64,000 nt of DNA, taken from positions 27,461 through 91,460 of the forward strand of contig JAHJLI010000084.1 in NCBI GenBank assembly GCA_018821785.1, given 5' to 3'. Below, piece after piece: positions 22,442-32,601 of the stretch (position 1 is its first letter; every line of letters begins with the position of its first letter). The DNA comes from Pseudomonadota bacterium (GTDB lineage Bacteria > Desulfobacterota > Desulfobulbia > Desulfobulbales > Desulfocapsaceae). Below the pieces are notes generated by a model. The model saw only the letters and a list, made by a program, of their open reading frames with translations, had not been told where the DNA came from and searched no databases. Made by a program: the position numbers and the translations under genes.

Positions 22442-25383
22442 TATCGTTTTCCTTGTTTTTCCATACTTTTCAAAAGTTCACTGGCGATATTAGGGCTTTC
22501 GAGCCGCATGATGCTCTCTTCCGCGCTACCGAAAATGAGCAGATTTATACTCCCATACCATACGACCTTTTGATCGATGAGCGCAAATTTCTGGTGTATG
22601 TTTGAACGAAACACCACGTTCACACCGGCATGTTGTAACATATCCAGAGTCCCTTGCAAGGCGGTTGGCACCTTCTTCCCAAAATCTCCTGTCGGTCTTG
22701 TTACAACTATTACCCTCACCTTATTCCGCAACGGAATTTCCAACTGCTGTATCATTTGCAGGGTGCGCCTCTTTGTAACGAAGGGGCTTACGATCAGGAT
22801 CTCTCTTTCCGCGGCCAGAATATCATTGCCGTAAACCGGCAAAAAGTTGCTCTTGTCAAAGATAACATCGACTGAGTTCATCTCGACAGCGCAAGCTTTC
22901 GCCTTATAACCGATCGAGGCGTATCCGTTTAACCGTTTATGGTACATCTTCTCCAACATGCTCACATGGATATCGACATAGTCGTAGATTTGGACCTCTC
23001 TTTTTTCTTCAAACAGTCTGTGAAGCCTACCCGCATATTGCTGCAGAGTCCCCTTCCACGATATCGGCATGGTCAGAAACAGGGTGTCGAGACGCGGTTC
23101 ATCGAAGCCCTCCCCGATATACCTGCCGGTTGCGACCAGCGTCAATTGCTTGTCCGCGGGTGTGTCGGAAATGCATTTGAAAATTTCCGCGTTTTCCCTT
23201 GTTCCCCTTCCTCCCCTGAGTGTTATGACTACGGGAATTCTTTCCCTTAACTTTCCGGCGATTAATTCCAGGTGGTTGGTCCTTTCGGTCAAGATTAGGC
23301 AATTCCTGCCACTCTCATGACTTTTTACCACATCGTCAACAATCATCTGATTACGCATCTCGCTTTCAACCATCAACGAATAATGTTCCTGAATGGATAC
23401 GTCCTTTTCATCTTTGACAAGCGGCACCCGCAGTGCGGTAAATCTCGGTATTACGAAATGATCGAAGGGCCTTTTTTCCGCCTGTTTCTTTGCGTCATCC
23501 CTATATCGTACCGGACCGCATTGCATAAATATTATGGGATGATGACCGTCCTTCCTGATAGGGGTTGCGGTTAAGCCATAGACATGCTTTGCCTTTGCGG
23601 CTTTAAGAATCTCGTCAAAACTCACGGCTGCGACATGATGGCATTCGTCGACGATGATCATGCCATATTCTTTCACGCATTCCCTGACTTCATTCTTCCT
23701 GTTCAACGATTGCATCAAAGCAATATCAATGATTCCGCCCAGGCTATTCTTGCCTTGCCCCAATTGTCCGATTATGCATCCTACTTTTTTTCGTCCTCTC
23801 TTTTTCACGCCTGAGTCCGATACAGGCAGGGATTCATTTATCGCCAGAAATTCAGTCAATTTGTTCTTCCATTGCGTTATCAGGCTGGCTTTATCGACAA
23901 TGATGAGAGTGTTGACTTTCCTCTCGGCGATCAGTTTGATTGCCACAACCGTTTTCCCGAAAGCCGTTGTGCCGGAGAGTACGCCGATATCATGCTCAAG
24001 CAACCTGTCCACTGCCTGTGGCTGCTCATCTCTCAGGTTGCCATTGAATTCAACGTCGATCTTTTTGCCACAATTGGTCTTGTCCAGGTAATTGACATCC
24101 ATTCCTTGTTCGGCAAAAACTGTTCTCAGGTCCTGCTCGCAGCCTCTCGGTAGACAGAGATATTCGACAGTATCTTCAGCACAACAGATAATTCTCGGTT
24201 TGTCATAGGTCGGCATGCGCATTGCCTGATTCTTGTAGAACTCTGGATTCTTGAAAGCCGCCAAGCGTTTTAACTGGTTCAGAGCCCTTTGCGAGATACC
24301 TGCCTTCGGAACAAACAGCATATTTGATTTTACGATTTCTATTTCTCGCGGAAAATCCGTTTTCAGTAATTTAACCTTGGTCGTTTCCCATGGCTTTGGC
24401 TCATCTTCATCTATTTTCAAGACCCCGAGTTCATTCCCCTGACTCAGTTTTGAGGTAAGTGTTATTACGTCATCTTCTGAGAGCGTTTGAATCGTGTCTA
24501 GAAACTCCCACTGATCGGGATACGGCTCGAAATTCCGGTCGATGAATTCGCTGTTTTTGGCCTTTCTTGCCTCCTTTTGCAAAGGCAGCGCTATCAGATT
24601 CCCCAGACCGCCCTTGGGCATCGTGTCCTGATTGGGGAAAAATCTGTCGTATGATTTGAAAGTGATCTCATGCCTGTTCTGCATAGTGCAGGAAAGCAGG
24701 GAAGAGCCAAATTTTCTAGCCAGGGATGCAGATATCGGCTCTTTAAAGAATAACCACGCATGGCTTCCATTGCCGGAACGTGAACGTTCAATGGAAACAG
24801 GGATATTAAATTCCGCACACACCTCCCGCAAGACAGAGATATCCTTTTTCCACTCCCCATCATCGAAATCGATCGCCAGAAACCAGCACGTCTCATCGCG
24901 AAGCATCGGGTATATTCCGGCGACTATTTTCCCCCGCAGATGGTCATTAATTACTTTCTCATCCAGGTCAACATACGCCTTATGGGTGCAACCGATGCAT
25001 TTCCCCTTCGGCTTAACGCATAGTCCTGGTTTCCATTCATTCAGACAGGAGGGAGAATACCCAGAGGTCCCTTTTTTCTTGTTTTCCCATCTTCTGGCGT
25101 AAACATCGTCCCGTCCTTTGAAAAGCGACATAAACAGCCTGATTTTTTCTCCTTCGTCAGCCTTCTTGCTCATGCCTTGAGGCGGAACTTCAGCAGCTTG
25201 AGGAGCGATTATTTCAAATTCGGATTCTTTCCCAGGAATTTCATCATCCGAATACCGCTCCTCCGCTATAACCAACCGTGCTTTTAGAGTTCTGATTTCC
25301 TCTTTCAAATTAATGTTTTCAATCAATAACACCTGACACTTCTTAGACAGCTCTGAAATTGAAATAGAATCTTCAATTTTCAC
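22441..25383 (-). CDS. Primase-helicase-phospholipase D fusion (AEP-TOTE/SF2/PLD), defence-like
   Basis: A 980-residue multidomain protein. An N-terminal coiled coil (about 1-45) is followed by an archaeo-eukaryotic primase-like domain of the TOTE type with a cysteine cluster (CVKPKGKCIGC), the metal-binding FLAIDFDDGEW and the SRSGNGSHAWLFF motif (about 125-290). Next comes a superfamily 2 helicase with Walker A GTTAFGKT, DEAH-type box VDECHH, GLTATP and motif VI QYAGRLHR (about 470-830), then a phospholipase D-type nuclease (SPFVTKRR, HQKFALIDQKVVWYGSINLL) at the C-terminus. Start is GTG 25383 with AGAGG upstream. Such fusions occur in proposed conflict systems; role against phage or plasmids is inference. 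Confidence 0.87.
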   Translation of the reverse strand: MKIEDSISISELSKKCQVLLIENINLKEEIRTLKARLVIAEERYSDDEIPGKESEFEIIAPQAAEVPPQGMSKKADEGEKIRLFMSLFKGRDDVYARRWENKKKGTSGYSPSCLNEWKPGLCVKPKGKCIGCTHKAYVDLDEKVINDHLRGKIVAGIYPMLRDETCWFLAIDFDDGEWKKDISVLREVCAEFNIPVSIERSRSGNGSHAWLFFKEPISASLARKFGSSLLSCTMQNRHEITFKSYDRFFPNQDTMPKGGLGNLIALPLQKEARKAKNSEFIDRNFEPYPDQWEFLDTIQTLSEDDVITLTSKLSQGNELGVLKIDEDEPKPWETTKVKLLKTDFPREIEIVKSNMLFVPKAGISQRALNQLKRLAAFKNPEFYKNQAMRMPTYDKPRIICCAEDTVEYLCLPRGCEQDLRTVFAEQGMDVNYLDKTNCGKKIDVEFNGNLRDEQPQAVDRLLEHDIGVLSGTTAFGKTVVAIKLIAERKVNTLIIVDKASLITQWKNKLTEFLAINESLPVSDSGVKKRGRKKVGCIIGQLGQGKNSLGGIIDIALMQSLNRKNEVRECVKEYGMIIVDECHHVAAVSFDEILKAAKAKHVYGLTATPIRKDGHHPIIFMQCGPVRYRDDAKKQAEKRPFDHFVIPRFTALRVPLVKDEKDVSIQEHYSLMVESEMRNQMIVDDVVKSHESGRNCLILTERTNHLELIAGKLRERIPVVITLRGGRGTRENAEIFKCISDTPADKQLTLVATGRYIGEGFDEPRLDTLFLTMPISWKGTLQQYAGRLHRLFEEKREVQIYDYVDIHVSMLEKMYHKRLNGYASIGYKAKACAVEMNSVDVIFDKSNFLPVYGNDILAAEREILIVSPFVTKRRTLQMIQQLEIPLRNKVRVIVVTRPTGDFGKKVPTALQGTLDMLQHAGVNVVFRSNIHQKFALIDQKVVWYGSINLLIFGSAEESIMRLESPNIASELLKSMEKQGKR

Positions 25384-25820
25384 GTTGAGACCTCTTGCAT
25401 TTTCCTTCTGAAACGCAGGGATTAAAACTCTTCAAGAACAAGCTTTACAGACATTGCCAGAAGGAAAGCTCATAGAGCCGGTTAAAGACATCGCGTAACA
25501 GCTCGATATGGTAAACGGCAGATAAACACTACCGCCAATATCTATCGGACAGTGAAAACTGATATCCTTATGGGCGTAATATGTCAATTATAGCGATCGG
25601 TATCATGTAGGATGGAGCCTAATTTTTAGGCTGAAACAAATAACTCCATTAGTTCAAGCTCGCAAAAATATTTCACAGCAAAAACATGAACAATAATCAC
25701 CGAAAGCTGTGCAGACCTTTAGGCAGTCAGAAATAATCAAGACTCAAAAACCATAACCTGTCAGATCGGATCTCAATTTTTACATTTTACTGTTACCGGC
25801 TGTCACTTCGAAAATAGTTT
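25384..25820. other. Intergenic region upstream of the defence-like operon
   Basis: About 437 bases, AT-rich, no convincing gene. One perfect short hairpin AGCCTAA-TTT-TTAGGCT at 25616-25632. Otherwise I see nothing I can name; the promoter of the primase-helicase operon should be here. Confidence 0.5.
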
Positions 25821-26264
25821 CTATCGTTGCCTTTGTAGCTTTCCGGCAAGTACTGGATGGAGAGTCTGTATTTCCTTTTTATAGGACTGAAAGAGCTGAG
25901 CTCTGTTTTCCAACAAGGATTCAAGTTGCTTTCGTAATGTATCGCGTTCCATCCAATTAATATCAGGCTCTTTTGATTGAGAGATTATACTCTCTATTTG
26001 TATATGCAGATCAGGCATAGTCTCATCATCTATTAAACCAAGGGAGAAGGCCTTGAAAAATCTTTCAAAATCGTAATGCCTTCTCCCTACAATATTTATT
26101 GCTGTCCCACATAATCCAATAAAAATCGCTATTATCAAGTAGTGGGTCTGGGATTTCAATAAGGAAATTGAAGCCATTACAACTGAGCTGGTCATCAAAG
26201 CAAGGTAGATGACAAAAAGAGATCTCTTTACTATTTCATCGAACTGATTGATTTCACGATTCAT
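25821..26264 (-). CDS. Hypothetical membrane protein with two helices and a cytoplasmic tail
   Basis: A 147-residue protein that I cannot assign to a family. Two membrane helices (about 16-37 SLFVIYLALMTSSVVMASIS and 44-62 YLIIAIFIGLCGTAINIVG) are followed by a charged tail of about 80 residues with coiled-coil character (DTLRKQLESLLENRAQLFQ). The arrangement resembles small membrane anchors often seen beside defence genes. ATG 26264 has GAGGGA 5-6 bases upstream; 24 more residues in frame upstream are unlikely. It is followed by an AT-rich gap before the defence-like operon on the same strand. Confidence 0.6.
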   Translation of the reverse strand: MNREINQFDEIVKRSLFVIYLALMTSSVVMASISLLKSQTHYLIIAIFIGLCGTAINIVGRRHYDFERFFKAFSLGLIDDETMPDLHIQIESIISQSKEPDINWMERDTLRKQLESLLENRAQLFQSYKKEIQTLHPVLAGKLQRQR

Positions 26265-27070
26265 TACTTTCCCTCTGTTGAGTTCGCGGTAAATAACATC
26301 TATGAAATTACATCTTTTCTGACTACAGAATACCATATAGTTAAAAAAAACTTAATTTTTCCATAAGAATAATCAATATATTTTTCGATGTGGACCACTA
26401 CGTCACGATGTCTTTGCATTGTACGTTTATCTAGAAAAACCACGGCTTCCCCTCATCCCGCCCCCTTCGGTGTCACCCACACCACATGCTCACCATGACA
26501 TAAAAGAACATCGTTACTGCACAGACAATTCACCCGGTGAATTCTTGACAACGTTTGATAAGCAGAAAAGCCAAATCCTCCACCTTGTATCATTCTAATC
26601 TTCGATTCGACATATATTTATTATCTTAATATATCATTATCTTAAACAACTAAAATCATTTTTCAACAAATGATTGGCTTTTTTTTCTCTTGATATAAAC
26701 ACATTTTTCCAATAAAGTTTCGGTAACATTGTTCTGCATATTTGAATTTTATTGATTTTTATTTTTTAATTATTTTTAAATACAGTAACTTATTGTTTAA
26801 TAATCAATAACACAGTTATCATCAAAAGATTTTGAACCTTACTGACATAACAGCTTAATATATTTTATTACGTAATTACATTGTCTTATATATTTGCAAC
26901 ATTTTCAGTTTACCCAATATTGGATATTGCAATAACTACGTTAGACATGTTCACTGTTTTTTTGACGATATGACATGGACAGAGACTCCCGTGGATCAAT
27001 TTTGGCTTCTACGCAATTGCTCGAATTATGCCCTGTTATATTTCACCCTTAACTTAATCTAAGGAAAAAT
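26265..27070. other. Long AT-rich divergent intergenic region
   Basis: About 800 bases between the membrane-protein gene (minus) and sdhC (plus), very AT-rich from 26580 to 26960. It must hold both promoters. A palindrome AATTCACC-C-GGTGAATT occurs at 26527-26543. I see no gene and no clear sigma-54 or CRP/FNR site. Confidence 0.5.
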
Positions 27071-27718
27071 ATGTGGCCCATCAAATTTATTTCATCATCG
27101 ATTGGAAAGAAAATTATCATGGCAGTCTCTGGACTATTCCTCATCCTTTTCCTGTGCACGCATGCATTAGGGAATGCCGCTATCTTTGTCAGTAGCCATG
27201 CCTTTCAGACGTATGCGGACGCGCTTCACAGTCTGCCAATAGTTGTGTTGTTGTTCGGCTTGGGACTGCTTGTCATCTTGCTTTTTCACATCGGATTCGG
27301 CATCAATCTCTTCCTTCAAAACAAAAAAGCAGGAGGATCTCGATACGCTGTCAACACCAGGGTAATAAAGAATTCATTTGCTTCCAAAACTATGCCTTAC
27401 TCAGGGCTCTGCATCCTGCTCTTCATCCTTATTCACGTCTTTGGATTCAACAATGGACCTGCGGATATTAAAATTTCACAACTCGTTAAGCTGTATCTCA
27501 GTGAGTTCTTTTATTCGGTTTTTTATATTTTTTCATTCTGTGCTCTTGCCCTGCATCTCAGTCATGGTTTTTGGAGCATGCTACAGACATTTGGTATAAA
27601 CCACCCACGATACAACAATGGCATTGCCAAGCTTACACTCATAGTACCGGCTTTTTTTCTTCTATTTTTCAGTGGAATTGCCCTCTACTTCTTGACCGGC
27701 CTTGGTGCATCTTATTGA
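27071..27718 (+). CDS. sdhC: Succinate dehydrogenase/fumarate reductase cytochrome b subunit (type B)
   Basis: A 215-residue membrane subunit with five helices, the single large anchor typical of type-B succinate:quinone oxidoreductases (as in Wolinella and Bacillus). Candidate haem-ligand histidines lie in separate helices: LCTHALGN, LFHIGFG, LIHVFGF and LHLSHGFWSM, consistent with two haem b groups. It anchors the SdhA/SdhB dimer and exchanges electrons with menaquinone. AAGGAAAA precedes the ATG. It is the first gene of sdhCAB, 83 bases before sdhA. Confidence 0.92.
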   Translation: MWPIKFISSSIGKKIIMAVSGLFLILFLCTHALGNAAIFVSSHAFQTYADALHSLPIVVLLFGLGLLVILLFHIGFGINLFLQNKKAGGSRYAVNTRVIKNSFASKTMPYSGLCILLFILIHVFGFNNGPADIKISQLVKLYLSEFFYSVFYIFSFCALALHLSHGFWSMLQTFGINHPRYNNGIAKLTLIVPAFFLLFFSGIALYFLTGLGASY

Positions 27719-27801
27719 TAGCTGCCTGTACATATCAGGTTAATTTATTTTTTACAGTTAGGTAGAACTCCTGCCGCCAGACTTAGGAAAAGGTACAGAA
27801 T

Positions 27802-29730
<1,929 letters not shown>

Positions 29731-29777
29731 TCTCTCGGGATGAAACTGCTAACTTAAATTCTAACCCACATACTAAA

Positions 29778-30533
29778 ATGAGCGATATAGACCTTAATTT
29801 ACAAATTTGGCGCCAGAAAAAGACTGACTCACCTGGATCATTTCAGACGTATGCTTTGGATAAAATCTCAACCGAGATGTCGTTTTTAGAGATGCTTGAC
29901 GTTCTCAATGAAAAATTAACCAAAGAAGGCCTTGATCCTGTTGCCTTTGATCACGACTGCAGGGAAGGTATCTGTGGGATGTGTGGTACCGTTGTCAACG
30001 GTGTCGCCCATGGTCCGGAAAAAGAGGTAACTCTCTGTCAATTGCACATGCGTAATTTTCAGAATGGCGACACCCTGGTCATCGAGCCCTTCAGATCCCG
30101 TGCATTCCCCATTAGAAAAGATCTTCTCGTTGACAGATCCGCCTTCGACCGCATTATCCAGTCAGGCGGCTATGTCTCTGTCAACACAGGTGGAACACCA
30201 GATGGCAACGCCATCCCAATCCCCGCTCCGACGGCGGAGTTGGCAATGGATGCCGCCGCCTGTATCGGATGCGGCGCCTGTGTTGCAAGCTGTCCCAATG
30301 GTGCCGCTATGCTTTTCACAAGTGCAAAGGTTTCTCAGCTCTGCCTCCTGCCACAGGGACAGACTGAACGTCATCAGAGAGCACTTAATATGGTTGAAAC
30401 CATGGATAAGGAAGGCTTCGGCAACTGTTCCAACGAACGAGAATGTGAAGCAGTCTGTCCAAAAAGCATTTCTATCCGCAATATTGCCCGGCTCAACAGA
30501 GAATACCTGAAAGCTGTTCTTTCGGAAGGCTAG
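29778..30533 (+). CDS. sdhB: Succinate dehydrogenase/fumarate reductase iron-sulfur subunit
   Basis: A 251-residue iron-sulfur protein. The [2Fe-2S] ligands are in [11 protein letters not shown] and TLCQLH; the second cluster motif is [14 protein letters not shown], and the third cluster ligands are in QLCLLPQG and [10 protein letters not shown]. It passes electrons between the flavin of SdhA and the haems of SdhC. It lies 47 bases after sdhA with no strong Shine-Dalgarno and is followed by an intrinsic terminator, closing the operon. Confidence 0.95.
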   Translation: MSDIDLNLQIWRQKKTDSPGSFQTYALDKISTEMSFLEMLDVLNEKLTKEGLDPVAFDHDCREGICGMCGTVVNGVAHGPEKEVTLCQLHMRNFQNGDTLVIEPFRSRAFPIRKDLLVDRSAFDRIIQSGGYVSVNTGGTPDGNAIPIPAPTAELAMDAAACIGCGACVASCPNGAAMLFTSAKVSQLCLLPQGQTERHQRALNMVETMDKEGFGNCSNERECEAVCPKSISIRNIARLNREYLKAVLSEG

Positions 30534-30577
30534 CGCCCCATTTTTTCGCAAAACACCAATCCGCCGGCCTTTTTTTT

Positions 30578-30617
30578 GTTCCCCTGCCTCGCCTCCTGCG
30601 GTAGGGGAACATTTTTT
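30578..30617 (+). terminator. Intrinsic terminator after sdhCAB
   Basis: GTTCCCCTGCC pairs with GGTAGGGGAAC (11 pairs, one of them G-T) around an 11-base loop, followed by ATTTTTT. It begins 45 bases after the sdhB stop and is a standard rho-independent terminator. Confidence 0.85.
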
Positions 30618-30654
30618 CCGGGTTTTGTGTTGGAAGAATTCTCTTTTAGTGGGT

Positions 30655-31512
30655 TCATGTCTTTGTCTTGCCTTGCGGATAATGTTCGGCCAGGCATTTG
30701 TCACAAATGCCGTGGCTGAACTGGGCTTCGGTGTGCTCAGAGATATAGGCCTCAAGTTGATTCCAATATCCCTTGTCATCGCGAATCTGCTTACAGTGCA
30801 TGCAGATTGGCACGATTCCCTGCAATGTTTTTATAGCAGCGCCTGCCTCCTTCAGTTCAAGTTCGACTTTCTGTGTATTCATAATAATAAGGCCCAGGTA
30901 GAGGGCAATATTGCCTCCGATCACAACAAAGAAGGTAAACGCCTGAACGGTCGAGGCAGACATGAAGTCCTGGATATTCGATTCCATGAGAATCGTGTAA
31001 GCACAGCGAAACAGGAAAAAACCGGATTGGACCAACAGGGGAAAGACAACCAGACTTCCTTTGCCTTCGATGCCCTGCGGTGCAGAGGTATACACGCAAT
31101 AGGCGGCCCAGCCCTCGAAGGAAGCGAGAAACAGTGATATTATCACAATCCGAGTGTTGACATCCGGGCTAACATAGGTGAAGTAGAGAAAGGCGATAAC
31201 AAATAGGCCTATCGGCAAAAGAGAGGATAATATATTAATTTTTTTGCAGAAAAACTGATGTATGCCATAATTGAGCGCGACCATGCTCGAGGCAATAAGG
31301 GTGTTCGCCAGAATAATTGTGATGAGATCAGGCAGAATGTTACGCATGCTCAGCAGAAACATACCGACCAACATCAGAAACGCCGAGTAGACCCAGAAAT
31401 TGAATCCCGGATAGGTCTTCCGGGTTCGATAGACAACGAAAACAACGATTGCAATGATCAGCCCGAGAAACCCATTCAAAGCACCTAGTGTTCTGATATC
31501 AAGATGATACAT
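30655..31512 (-). CDS. Membrane protein with C-terminal C-x2-C/IRDDxGYW cysteine motif
   Basis: About 285 residues. Roughly seven hydrophobic helices occupy the first 200 residues, followed by a short cytoplasmic linker (MNTQKVELELKEAGAAIKTLQGI) and a C-terminal module PICMHCKQIRDDKGYWNQLEAYI ... HGICDKCLAEHYP. Two C-x2-C pairs about 35 residues apart suggest a metal-binding fold. The same module ends another membrane protein at 37020-37526 and is common at the ends of deltaproteobacterial sensor proteins. Function unknown; a signalling input protein is a guess. Start taken at ATG 31512 (MYHLDIRTLG); the frame is open to 31590. Confidence 0.72.
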   Translation of the reverse strand: MYHLDIRTLGALNGFLGLIIAIVVFVVYRTRKTYPGFNFWVYSAFLMLVGMFLLSMRNILPDLITIILANTLIASSMVALNYGIHQFFCKKINILSSLLPIGLFVIAFLYFTYVSPDVNTRIVIISLFLASFEGWAAYCVYTSAPQGIEGKGSLVVFPLLVQSGFFLFRCAYTILMESNIQDFMSASTVQAFTFFVVIGGNIALYLGLIIMNTQKVELELKEAGAAIKTLQGIVPICMHCKQIRDDKGYWNQLEAYISEHTEAQFSHGICDKCLAEHYPQGKTKT

Positions 31513-31675
31513 GATAAGCAACCAGCCATTGGGGATTGTTCGCGGAAGCTTGCATCTGCCTGCTTCTACATGTCGATGTGCCTTGCACATTTTTCAACAG
31601 TTCTGAAAGAGGCCCTTTTCCCCCACCCCTAGGCCTAGTACTCCAACCCCGATAAACGGGCTAAGTACCTTGTGA

Positions 31676-31713
31676 CAGATTGATTTCTTGTGAAAAAACA
31701 AGAAATCAATCTG
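31676..31713. repeat. Perfect 16-pair hairpin
   Basis: CAGATTGATTTCTTGT and its exact complement flank a 6-base loop GAAAAA. It lies in the 290-base gap between two minus-strand genes, 166 bases downstream of the response-regulator stop. No T-run follows on either strand, so it is not a standard terminator; it may be a transcript-stabilising or repeat-derived element. Confidence 0.6.
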
Positions 31714-31879
31714 CATGGTATTAATCTATCATTTTAGGTTCGGTATCTCAATTGAATATTGACTTGCAATGTTCTCTCCAGTGTTTCCTCTTCACACTGC
31801 TGCCGACCTGTTGCACGGTCCGGGTTGCCACCGGGATTTTCTGGAAAAAGAGCGGCCCGATGGGATGAAATCAATGGAT

Positions 31880-32551
31880 TCAACCGGCTCCTCTAAAAAC
31901 GCCGGTCTCTGCCCAGATTACTGCATGACGGACCAGTTCCCCGGCGCTGTTCAGGCCCAACTTTTCCTTGATCCTTTCCCGATAGGTGCCAATGGTCTTA
32001 ACGCTTATATTCAGCTGCCCGGCGATCTGTTTCGGCGACATGCCGCGGCCGATGAGTTGAAAAATTTCAAACTCACGGTCAGTGATCCGTTTCAAGGGCG
32101 ATTCATTGACCAGATCCGGCTGCTTCTGGAAGGAATTGAGAATATGGCTCATGATCCTAGGGCTCACATGGATATGCCCAGCCATGATGCGGCGTATGGC
32201 CAGGACTACCGACTCGGACGCCTCCTGCTTCATGATGTACCCTTTGGCTCCGGCGAGAATGCAACGCTCGGCATGCAGGGCCTCATCGTGCATGGAGAGC
32301 ACCAGGGAAAGAGTAGGTTTGTGATGCTCGGCAATCTCCTTGACGAGATCGAGCCCATTACTGCCTTTCAACGACAGATCGACGACGACCAGATCAGGTT
32401 TTTGTTCGCGGATCAGCTTCAGGGCACTGGCGACATCGCCTGCCTCGCCGCAGACGCACATGTCCGGTTCATGTTCGATCATTTCCTTCATCCCCATCCG
32501 GAAAATGGGGTGATCTTCGACAATGATGATACTCATAGATTTTTGCTCCAT
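31880..32551 (-). CDS. NarL/FixJ-type response regulator (REC + LuxR HTH), second copy
   Basis: A 223-residue paralogue of the regulator at 14022-14693, with the same order: receiver (IIIVEDHPIFRMG, phosphoacceptor Asp in LVVVDLSLKGSNG, switch Lys in GYIMKQE) then LuxR HTH (ITDREFEIFQLIGRGMSPKQIAGQLNISVKTIGTYRERIKEKLGL). GGAGGA lies 9 bases before the ATG at 32551; an in-frame ATG at 32536 is possible. It follows its kinase gene by 50 bases. Target genes unknown; the HxlR gene just upstream suggests a linked regulatory block. Confidence 0.94.
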   Translation of the reverse strand: MEQKSMSIIIVEDHPIFRMGMKEMIEHEPDMCVCGEAGDVASALKLIREQKPDLVVVDLSLKGSNGLDLVKEIAEHHKPTLSLVLSMHDEALHAERCILAGAKGYIMKQEASESVVLAIRRIMAGHIHVSPRIMSHILNSFQKQPDLVNESPLKRITDREFEIFQLIGRGMSPKQIAGQLNISVKTIGTYRERIKEKLGLNSAGELVRHAVIWAETGVFRGAG

Positions 32552-32601
32552 CAGCCTTTATCCTCCACTGCAGTGAAAAGAACACAAAAAAACCGGACAG
32601 T

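Noticed and set aside
22939..24153. Several plus-strand frames of 85-145 residues
   Set aside because: All are antisense shadows of the primase-helicase gene.
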